A DNA stretch of 64,000 nt, taken from NCBI GenBank assembly GCA_029844215.1, contig CM056728.1, forward strand, positions 57,017,789 through 57,081,788. Reading direction: 5' to 3'. Below are positions 35,925-45,262 of the stretch, piece by piece. The stretch's first letter is position 1. Each line of letters opens with the position of its first letter. The position numbers were made by a program, and so were the translations under genes. The notes beneath the pieces were generated by a model that had not been told where the DNA came from, made no database searches, and saw nothing but the letters and a program-made list of their open reading frames with translations. The stretch is from Przewalskia tangutica (lineage: Eukaryota > Streptophyta > Magnoliopsida > Solanales > Solanaceae).

Positions 35925-35962
<38 letters not shown>
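35925..35962. repeat. (TA)19 microsatellite
   Basis: Uninterrupted TA dinucleotides within the minisatellite zone of the B 5' LTR. Confidence 0.98.
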
Positions 35963-35965
<3 letters not shown>

Positions 35966-35968
35966 CGC

Positions 35969-36440
35969 GCATGCCCGAAATCCTCATCGTATAAGCATGG
36001 CCATAACGTGCCCTCGGCATCCCTCATCGTAGGTGCAGGTCTTCATGGGGAGCTAGCCCATGGAGTAATAATATAACATGCCCCCGGAATCCCTCATCGT
36101 GGGTACATGTCTTCATGGGGAGCTAGCCCATGGGGTAATAATATAACATGGTCGCATGCCCCGGAATCCCACATCGTATAAGCATGGCCATGGAGTAATA
36201 AAACGCGCGGGCATCTAACCCGCATCCTGGCTGCATGCCCCGGCATCCCACATCGTATAAGCATGGCCAAGATCAATCACAATGGAAGCATACCCGTGGA
36301 ATTCCCGTCCGCAGACGTCCAATAAAATGTCCGGGCATCTAACCCGCATTCTGGTCACATGCCCCGGAATCCCACATCGTATAAGCATGTCCAAGGATCA
36401 ATCATAATGGAAGCATACCCGTGGGATCCCACATCATTGT
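35969..36440 (-). repeat. Imperfect minisatellite in B 5' LTR
   Basis: CATGCCCCGGAATCCCACAT plus CGTATAAGCATGG recurs at about 36164, 36233 and 36358, and CTTCATGGGGAGCTAGCCCA at 36041 and 36111. GGGCATCTAACCCGCAT is also duplicated. Unit lengths vary between about 70 and 125 bp. Confidence 0.85.
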
Positions 36441-39027
36441 CGGTACGTCCAAGTAAACTTATAACAAGACAACCGGCCCTCCAACTGAGAGTCACGACAA
36501 CGTAACATATAATACTTGCACTTAAAGCTATCACAAGCAAACACAGGCAAGTTCATTAAACCTTTAGACTTCCATTTTTATAAACTCATGGCACTTCCGT
36601 TTCTCACATAAAAATCCGGGAATTTAACCCCAAGTACTACGCACCTCTACTCCTTTAGAAAGACTCTTTTTCAAATAAAACTTCCAAGATACTAACAACC
36701 GTAGTATCAAGTCGTATCTACCTTCAAGACAAGTCACAATACCTTTTTAGAAATACATTTACCGGCTTCTAAATCAAGTGACTTCTTTCTTAAAAACATT
36801 AAGCAATTGGTACCTTAAAAACAGTTTGTCATTCTTTATTTCAAATCATTTCTTTGCTTACATTACTGAAGAAAACCATTCTTTTAATCTTCCATAAAGT
36901 TGTTATAACCAACTTCCCATAAAGCCGTTATAATTCTTTATGTTCTGGACAAATTCATTCCTTTTATTACCAAGAGACTTACACTTTCAAAATACTTCAA
37001 GTCCCTTAACTTTTAAGAAAACAAGTTTCTTAACTTTAGAAATCAAGTCTTTCCAAATCGAGTATTCTATACTTGTAAATCAATTCATTTCTTCCTTTAA
37101 GAATCAAGTCTCCTAACTTGAAAAATAAAGTCTCTTAACCTTAAGAATTTGAGATCCATAGCCTTAAAACTTCATACGTAAATTCTTATAAGTTAAGTAA
37201 CATATACTTGGTGCGTTGTGAATAAGTTATACTTATTTATAACGATCTTATTCAAGTAGCCATGATCTAGAAAATGTAATACAATTTTGTCTTATCTTAG
37301 CTTCTATGCAGATGGAGAATTCTACTCATTTTAACATAATTGATTGTCATTACATTTTCCTTTATTAACGCTGCAATGGCTTGCTCGATACTTATTCTCA
37401 TTCGTGCCATAAATTAGCCAAGTCAACTTGGCTCCAAAGTACCTCCTAACGACTCTTACCAACATCCCCCATAAGACTCGGTAAGGACTTAGGATAACTT
37501 TGACATTAACTTTACATAGAGTAAATCATACAACTACCTCTTAACTTCTAAGAGTAGAAGGAAACATGAAATGATACCATAGGTATATTCCATACATAGA
37601 ATCATGCCAAAGGAAGGAAGAGGTTCACATACCTCGCGACGATTATCGACAAGTAGCAAAATGCTCCAAAGTACCTCAACCTTGATAGCTATTCCACCCT
37701 TCAAGTAGGATACGCTATACTTAGTACCTCAACCTATAATGGTCACAATTCGTCCATTAACCTCTTACTTCAAACGTAGAATATTCTAAGTGCTAAGTCA
37801 CTAAATTCTACGGAAAATCGGACAGCACCTCCTTTGTTTCTACTTACTTTGCCACCTTTTTCAAGGCCGAATACAATAACCAAACACGCCACATTTAAGG
37901 CCCAATCAATGAAATTAACAATAGGGGATTACACGCCTACTAGACGTGTAAAATTCCGCCCCACAATAGATATCAAACTAATACAACTACTATTCTAATT
38001 TCGGCCATATTGAGTACCACAATACCAATTCTTATCCAATTTCAATTTCAATCCAAATTGTTAGCATAACATGGTATCAAGTCGCAATCGATTATACTAC
38101 TATAATCTTCAAGTATGTAACATGCGACGATTCTAATAAACGACTAAATTGTAATCCAACTTCACAAGGCTTACATTACATTTCAGATTTTAAGGCTACA
38201 AGCAATCCATAATACTTATAAACTTCAACACATATACTTCATGCTAGCAACATGTAAAGCTAACAACAATATAAATAATCTTGTAACACTTTTAAGGGAC
38301 AAGATTATACCTTAACGAATCTTAATCCAACTCCAAATCCGAAGTCGCTCCTTAGCAACTTGGAGCCTCTTCAAGACACTTCAATCCGCTACTTGAGACC
38401 CTTAGAACAACACCAACAAATTTCCTTCAATCTTCCAACCAAAACCTAGAAAGGCAACTAGGTTTTCACCTTGCGACTAATACGAAAACTATCTTTTTCC
38501 GGGATTTTTCTATTGAGATACCCTTACAATACACTTAGGAACCTTGGTTTGAAGTGGGGAGATTATTGGACAACAAACAATTTTTTTTCTTTTTCAAACA
38601 TGTAGAACCCGAGAGCTATGTCTCTTGTTCATCCAATTCTATTGAAAATTTGGCTAAGTGTGGAACTTGTCTCACTACTAGTAGTATTATATAGTAGCAT
38701 GTAGGGTCAAGATGTAACCAAATGGGTGGCTTGGATGAGTTTCTACTAAATATCAAGTCTTGTGGTCCCATTGACCAAGTCAATTATCTCAAGCTCTACT
38801 ACTTGCAAGACTTGTCTTCCTAACAAGGGTCAAATGACCCTTGTGCCCTATAATTCGTCCAAGACATCAATAAGGGGGGGTGACACGTGTCGCCCTCCCA
38901 TTCGTCACAATAATACGTTTTCCGACAATTTCATAATTCCGATAAATTTTTACAAGTCTCAAATCTTAACACTTGTGAGTTCTTTCGTACGTTCTTAAAA
39001 CATGTCCTGTAAATACGGGGTGTAACA

Positions 39028-39652
39028 TTAATGGTCATTTGACCTATGTAAAGATGACTAAGTCTTGCAAGCTAAGAGTTTGAGATTATTGACTAAGTCA
39101 AAGAGCCACTTGGCTTGATCTTTTAATGAGATGCATCCAAGCCACCCATTTGTTCTAATCTTGACCTTCCATAGTGTTATATAAGCACACTAGTAGCAAG
39201 ACAAGTCTTCCAACACTTAGAAAAATTTAGAGAAAACTTGTTCATGTTCAAGGTGCTCTCGGGTTTGCCCTCTAGCCAACAAGAAATTTTTTCGTTTGTG
39301 GTTCAATAATCCCAACACTTTAAACCAAGGTTCCTAAGGGTATTGTAAGGGTATCTCAATAGAAAGATCCCGGAAAAGTATCATTTTTGCGTTAGTCGCA
39401 AGGTGAAAACCTAAGTCGCTTTCATAGGTTTTGATTGGAAATTGAAGGAAAGTTGGTTGTGAACTTCTAAGGGCTTCAAGTAGCGGATTGGAGTGTCAAG
39501 GAGAGGCGCTAAGTTGCTAAGGAGCGACTTCAGATCTTGAAGACGAATTAAGGCTTGTCTAGGTAATAATCTTATTCTCTTAAGTGTTATAGGATTTCAT
39601 ATTGTTGTAGTGATGATTATAAACAAGCATGAGATATGTATTGGAGATTTAT
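39028..39652 (+). mobile_element. LTR F fragment, B-type, target of B and D
   Basis: Similar to the B LTR read in the opposite orientation, starting about 200 bp into it (TCATTTGACC, CTAAGTCTTGCAAG, TAGTAGCAAGACAAG). TATA-like TATATAAG near 39184; leader with CCGGAAAAGTATC and a donor-like CTAG|GTAATAA at 39559-39569. Interrupted on the left by B and on the right by D. No gene. Confidence 0.85.
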
Positions 39653-42002
39653 TGTCACGGCCCGACCTCGGACCCGTGACTGGTGCCTTACCCCGGGCAC
39701 CCTTGTGATACAACATCAGAGAAAACCAGCGGAAATAAACTCACAAACAAGAAACCATATAAAATATGAAACAGGCTAACCCAAAATGGCTACCTTTCCG
39801 TAAACATAAATATAACAAAACTGAACAGTTACATCCTTAACAACCCAATTTATAACAGGACTACATGCCTCTAAGAGTTTGTAACAACTATGACGGGACA
39901 GGGCCTCGTCATACCCCTGAATGTACATGATATCTATAACATCAGGGAGAACCGTACCAAAAGTCAAGCCTCCGGAGAAATGAAGCTTCTGACACCTGAG
40001 CAAAGATCCTAAGAATGAGGATCCACCACCTGCTTACCCCTACCTGCGGCATGAACGCAGCCCCCGAGGAAGTCGATTACCTGATATGTACCAAGTATGT
40101 AAAACTGGAAAATACTGTAATAATATCATAAGTCTAAAATAAGCTGGAGTCATGGATGAAAATCAAATTACATTACACTGTGCCTTACTAACAATGAGAG
40201 TAACAAGTATAAACTTTACTGCATAAAAATAGGAGGCTCATGATCAAAACAAGGTCCTCGCCTGTAGTATCACTAAGCAATCCTACTCACGGGACTATTT
40301 CACCCGCATAGGTCCTGTGGACCCGCGTGAGGTCATCCGCCTCGCGTGAGACTATTTCACCGCGTGGGACTATTTCACCCGCATGGACCCGGTGGGCCCG
40401 CATGAGTACAAGCGCCGCACTCGCATCATGGGTAGCAAATCCATGGCATAAGTAGTAAACCATCCTAATGGACGCATACCCGTGGACCATCCATCGTGTC
40501 AGTATGTCCAAAGGAAATAACAAGAATAACCCGGGGTTTACCCCGTAAGAACACATAACCTAGCACAACCGGCTATCATATATAACATAAGCGCTACCGG
40601 CTTATCATAACATAAGCAAGTTAAGAAATCCCCTAACTTCTTATTAACATTATTAATATATCCTCTCATTTTAGTTTACTTAAGGCACTAACATGTCATT
40701 TAAGAGAAAATCCGGGAATTCAACCCAAGTACCACGTACCTCTAACCTTGTTAAAACTGACTCTTTTTTATGTAAAACTTCCAAGATACTAATAACCGTA
40801 GTATCAAGTCACGACTACTTTTCAAGACAAGTCACATTTCCTTTTAGAAATATAATAGGCTTCTAAATCAAGTGACTTCATTTCCTTTAAAACCTTAGGC
40901 ACTTAATGCCTTAAAATCAATTTGCTTTTCACAAATTCAAATCATTTATCCGCACTTACCTTTCTTAGAGTAAATCTTTCTTTTGTTAACCTTTCATAAA
41001 GCTAATATAACCAACTTCCCATAAAGTCGTTATATTAACTTTATACATTAGTCAAATACATTTCCCTATATCCAAGGGACTTATACTTTTAAAACGAAAC
41101 AAGTATCATATACTTAAAACACTTCAAGTCCCTTAACTTTGAAAACTTAAGACATCATTAATACTTTTTAAAGAAGTGAGTTAATCCCCTTACTTACCAA
41201 ACTTGGCCATTCTTAAAACAAGTAAGGGACATCAAAGTCTTGTACGTCTACCGTACTATATAAGTACAACTACTCATGCTCAAGAGATAGGAGAGTTCCA
41301 CATACCTCTTCGGGTCCATCCACTTGCAAGTCCAATATACCTCACGTAGTATGTTTAACCTATAATGACCATAACACGTCCATTAGCCTCTGTCTTCAAC
41401 GTAGAACATTCTAATTGAAACGTCCCCTATTTCCTACGGAAAATTGGACAGCACTTCCTTTGTTTCTACATACTTTGCCACCTTTTTCAAGGCCGAATTC
41501 AATAACCCAACACACCACCTTTAAGGCTTCAACAATCCAATCAACACAAAGGGGATTACACGCCTAACTTGGACGTGTAAAATTCTGCCCCACAATATAT
41601 AACAACTAATACAAACTACAAAGTCCAACTTGGCAATTTTTGAGGTATAACAACATAACTTTTTATCCAATTCCTTTTTAATCCAAATTCTTATCCAATT
41701 TCTACATGCAATACCTCTAAAGGCAATATTGACAACTATAAGTCCTTTCGTCCACACATGCAACATAATTTACTAGCAAAAGAGAAGTGATTGTTACCTT
41801 AGAGTTTACCCCAATTTAGTCCAACAAAATCCACTTGTCTTCTTTCCACAATCCTCCTACAAGCTTGTCAACATGTTTCCTTCTTGCCACCTTTTCAGAA
41901 TTTCTCTAGGCTTAGGTTTCTTCTTGAATTTCTAGAGAGAAGGGAGAGGAATTTTAGAGAGAAGGAAGAGCTTTTTAGAGAGAAGAAGGAGCTTTGAAGA
42001 AT

Positions 42003-42036
42003 GACCAAGTCTTCAAGACTTGGTCAATAAATAGGA
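42003..42036 (-). promoter_or_regulatory. Core promoter region of D-type LTR with 23-bp palindrome
   Basis: On the minus strand CCTATTTATT is followed directly by GACCAAGTCTT-n-AAGACTTGGTC. The same palindrome occurs at 9733-9755. A TATA-like role is inferred from position about 550 bp into the LTR. Confidence 0.6.
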
Positions 42037-42147
42037 CATGCAAAAATCAGATGGGGGGGACACTTGTCACCCACCCATGGCCTCTTTTAAAAAAAAACAG
42101 TTCTGATTTTTCCCAGATTCGCAGAAAAACCCGCCTCGGCCCTGCAG

Positions 42148-42289
42148 CCGGCGCCGCGGCGCTGAAACCTCCGCAACCTTTCAGAACTTCCGGCGCCGCG
42201 GCCCTGCTTTCCGGCGCCGCGGCGCTGCAACTTCAGCGTTTTTCCAGACTATCCGGCGCCGCGGCCCTGCATCCGGCGCCGCGGCGCTG
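42148..42289. repeat. GC-rich alternating repeats in D U3
   Basis: Five 17-bp copies alternate between CCGGCGCCGCGGCGCTG (42148, 42211, 42273) and CCGGCGCCGCGGCCCTG (42190, 42253). Each contains GGCGCCGCGG; period is about 63 bp per pair. The equivalent part of the C LTR (9480-9600) is GC-rich but not regular. Confidence 0.93.
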
Positions 42290-42585
42290 TGGCCCCATGA
42301 CCGATGTTGCTTTATTGCTCGACTGCGCACTGAACTTGTAACTCCCATAACTTTCTACTCCGATGTTCTATCGACGAACGGTTGGTTGCGTTGGAAACTA
42401 GACTCAACGAACTACGGACTAGGCCTTTGAAACACCTAGGAACTCTTAATGTATTGGGACATAAACCGCCTCAAAGTTGACCAACAACCCGTCCGAAACA
42501 TTCTGTCAACCCATCATTCTAAAATTTAAAACTTAATTCCTTTCGTACGTTCTCAAAAGCATGACCTGAACTACGGGGTGTAACA

Positions 42586-42619
42586 TTCTCCCCCCCTTAG
42601 AAACATTCGTCCCGAATGT
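42586..42619 (-). promoter_or_regulatory. Element D polypurine tract and hairpin
   Basis: Minus strand TAAGGGGGGGAGAA (42586-42599) abuts the LTR; ACATTCG and CGAATGT arms occupy 42603-42619. Confidence 0.9.
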
Positions 42620-43560
42620 TCCTTCTACGTCTCCAAAACGCATGCGCCGGTGTAGTCTTCACTACTACACCTATAAAACCAATTATGCCACATAAGGCCA
42701 TAATATTCTAACCACGCAAAAGCTTACCTCCCAGCCAACGAGGAATTACCTCTAAAGCGTATAACCACTTATTAGTTCTCATCCATGGTCTAAGGGTATT
42801 CTCCTCACAAAATGATCACTTTCATCCTCTTAACACATGTTCGCTTCTTCTTCCACTTGTCGTATCCTCCTTGCACACTCGAACTCTTTCTAGTATACGT
42901 ACCACATTTCCGTCATTGCTTCAGTTTTCAAAAATCTCGGGGTTACTATCTCCAACTTGGTCATTATTAGCCTCAAATTCCTTTAAGGCCATTCCTAGCC
43001 TTCCTGATCCGATTTTTGGTCGAACGCACCCGCGAACTCGTACGATGATTACCTAAACTTGGGCCTAGCACCCACGTGACCTTATCACCTAGAGGTACCA
43101 CCTCAAACTTACCTTACTTCATTTCCGGATCTGCGGGTTGACCCGCGATTGGTCCTCAACCCGACCCATTACGTACGAAACTCTTGTTCCCGATCTGAGA
43201 CAATCTCACTATTCAAGTCACGAAAACCTAGTGGTTTCCTTAGCTTAGCTACCCACTATCATTTCACACCACTCATGGACTTATTACCCACGTATACTAT
43301 GTTCCTCGACAAAGGTCCCCTGTAGAATCTTTCACTCAAAATGGCCCTGTATCTAAGGTTCCCACGGTTATCAGAATTCTAAGGCTCACAACTTCCATGT
43401 CCCCAAACTTACCCCTTCTACAAACCAGGCTTTATAAATCACAATTTACATAAAATTACCCGCACATAACACTTAATATGTAACCATCTTATCACACCCA
43501 CTAATCTTTAGAGGGTTAAGGATATACCTGTAACTATTGCTTCACTTTTCCCTTGTCGTT
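42620..43560 (-). other. Non-coding 3' interior of gag-only element D
   Basis: No sustained frame. It aligns with G and H: inverted repeat GCGGGTTGACCCGC at 43133-43146, CCTAGTGGTTTCCTTAGCTTAG near 43229, CTCTAGAG-equivalent near 43513. It lacks the integrase relic present in G and H: similarity passes from the GTTCGACC landmark (about 43022) to the CAAGTTGGAGATAG landmark (about 42958) with little between. D is therefore either a further deletion or the state before integrase relics were gained. Confidence 0.75.
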
Positions 43561-44842
43561 CTAATCATGATCCTGCCCTGCACGGTGCATAGCAAAAGAA
43601 GGCGATGAACCAGCCACTGATCCCGAAGGCTGAATCTCTACATCCGTGCTATCTCTGGTCGGACAATTCCTCGCAAAATGGCCCTGATAGCCGCATGTAA
43701 AACAAACTCCCCTACTAGCACGACACTACCCATCATGGAGCCTACCACAACGGTCACAACGAGGTAGGGGTGGCCCCATCTGACTAACATCCCTGTTCCC
43801 CCGAAAACCTGAAACCTTGGAGCCCTGACCTGCTCTTGAATCTCCCGAACGTCCTGAAGACTGTGGTGGAGTACTCCATACTGGCTGAGGCGCATAACTA
43901 GCCTGCTGCTGAGGCGGTCCGCCTCGAAAGTTACCAAAGGACCCTGCTGTCTTGGCCCTCTTCTGCTGATCTTGGTTATTCCGTCGACCTCTACGCTCCT
44001 CATACCCAAGTGCATAAGCCTGCATGCGGGCAATGTCCATGCCCGGCTGAAGGGCTACTCCCGTGCAACTCTCTGCTAAGTAATCATCGAGCCCTGTGAC
44101 ATAGCGGTGTACTCTGTCCTCCATGTCTGCCACTAAAGCGGGTACATACCGAGCCAACGAGTCAAACTCTACATTGTACTCCCGAACCGTCCGCCCGCTC
44201 TGTCTCAACGTCAGAAATCTATCCGCCCGCGCTCTTCTCATCTGCGAAGGCAAGAAGTGTGCAAGAAATGCCGCTGAGAACTCATCCCAACCAGCTGGAA
44301 GTGCATGCTCCTCCCGAGACAGTTCCCATGAATCAAACCAGTCAACTGCAGTATCACGCAACCGATGTGCACCAAATACCACCGACTCTATCTTCGAGGC
44401 CTTGATCACTCTCAGGATACGCTGCAACTGTCGGATAAACTCCTGAGGATCATCCTCAGTCCTCGACCCATAGAACTATGGTGGGCTGCAACTCAAAAAG
44501 TCCCTAAGTCTCACGTTATCTGATATAGGGTGAACTACGGGTACAACCGGAACCGCTGTCTCTCGTCTGTCCTCATTCCTCGCCACGATCCTGGCTAATA
44601 ACTGGGCCATCTCCTTGTAACCCATCTCCTCCGCTCCGGTGTATGGCGGAGGCTCAGTACCGCGGTCTCGATGGCCGCTGCTGCCGAACTCGATTGAAAT
44701 TTTGGCGACGTCGTGGAACTCGCAGTCTGAAACATCACCTCAGGTAAAGACTGGGCCTGTTCCCCCGTAACTCTCTGCGTCCTACTAGCAGCTCCCTCGA
44801 CTGCCTTGCCCTTCTGGCCGCGGTTGTCTTGCGTGGAGGCAT
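43561..44842 (-). pseudogene. Element D gag, nearly complete
   Basis: Starts MPPRKTTAARRA (ATG 44840-44842, minus). The open frame 43726-44427 (233 aa) holds the capsid: WFDSWELSREEHALPAGWDE, ADRFLTLRQSGRTVREYNVE and FDSLARYVPALVADMEDRVH with RYVTGLDDYL. Then a Q/S/G-rich stretch and the first knuckle CDRCGRLHDG, a stop at about 43726-43728 (TAG), and beyond it CFTCGYQGHFARNC, a canonical CX2CX4HX4C zinc knuckle, ending at TAG 43561-43563. An N-terminal frameshift lies between 44430 and 44800. This is the best gag in the window and could be a particle protein if the few lesions are errors. Confidence 0.85.
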
Positions 44843-45031
44843 AACTGATACATAAAAATATGTCAGAGGGGGTTCAACCTATAACACAGCTCTATTGCAC
44901 GATCTTAGAGTGAAAGAATGGAAACCAATCCTAAATATCCTGTAGCCTCCTGATTATAGATGTGGTGCACAACACACCGATAATCAAGACTCTACTAGAT
45001 ACGGCCTGTAGACCCTTTCCGAGGATTAACT

Positions 45032-45043
45032 GCTCTGATACCA
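45032..45043 (-). other. Element D primer-binding site
   Basis: Minus strand TGGTATCAGAGC, four bases from the 5' LTR. The 44843-45031 leader shows no other feature. Confidence 0.95.
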
Positions 45044-45047
45044 CTTT

Positions 45048-45262
45048 TGTCACGACCCGACCTCGGACCCGTGACTGGTGCCTTACCCCGGGCACCCTTG
45101 TGATACAACATCAGAGAAAACCAGCGGAAATAAACTCACAAACAAGAAACCATATAAAATATGAAACAGGCTAACCCAAAATGGCTACCTTTCCGTAAAC
45201 ATAAATATAACAAAACTGAACAGTTACATCCTTAACAACCCAATTTATAACAGGACTACAGA
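45048..45262 (-). mobile_element. Element D 5' LTR, first 215 bp
   Basis: TGTCACGACCCGACCTCGG onward, almost identical to 39653-39867 of the 3' LTR, then cut by E after GGACTACAGA. The rest should lie beyond the window. Confidence 0.92.

Larger units (their letters stand above)
6946..39027 (-). mobile_element. Element B, gag-only LTR retrotransposon hosting A, C and H
   Basis: Assembled from 3' LTR 6946-9094 (left part displaced by A), interior 9095-9203, 24020-25127 and 34386-34956 (about 1.8 kb), and 5' LTR 34957-39027 (4,071 bp). Purine tract and PBS are both present in the right places. The interior holds only gag, with no room for pol, so LTRs make up over 80% of the element. This matches the TR-GAG/LARD concept of non-autonomous elements. 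C inserted near the purine tract (CCCAT duplicated) and H inserted in gag (ATCCT duplicated). Confidence 0.85.
34957..39027 (-). mobile_element. Element B 5' LTR, intact, 4,071 bp
   Basis: Minus strand TGTTACACCCCGTATTTAC to TCGGTCGTGACA. TATA-like TATATAAT near 38690-38697, about 335 bp from the start; donor-like TTAAG|GTATAA near 38305-38314; two CCCATAAAG blocks (36893-36930); minisatellites 35700-36440 including (TA)19; terminal hairpins 34957-35340. The right flank TTAAT (39028-39032) lies inside LTR F, the insertion site. No gene. Confidence 0.93.
39653..42585 (-). mobile_element. Element D 3' LTR, 2,933 bp
   Basis: Minus strand TGTTACACCCCGTAGTTC (42585) to GTCACGG-type end at 39653; left flank TTTAT belongs to F. 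It carries GC-rich U3 repeats (42148-42289), a TATTTATT box and 23-bp palindrome (42003-42036), donor-like AAG|GTAACA near 41794-41800, the CCCATAAAG block near 41018, a minisatellite (GGGACTATTTCACCCGCAT units, 40280-40400) and terminal hairpins (39653-40024). No gene. Confidence 0.92.

Noticed and set aside
35925..35962. TA run as centromeric or replication origin element
   Set aside because: It is a simple microsatellite inside one LTR with no supporting context.
41994..42341. 115-aa plus-strand frame rich in Ala and Arg
   Set aside because: It runs antisense across the GC-rich U3 repeats of LTR D; composition follows the repeat.
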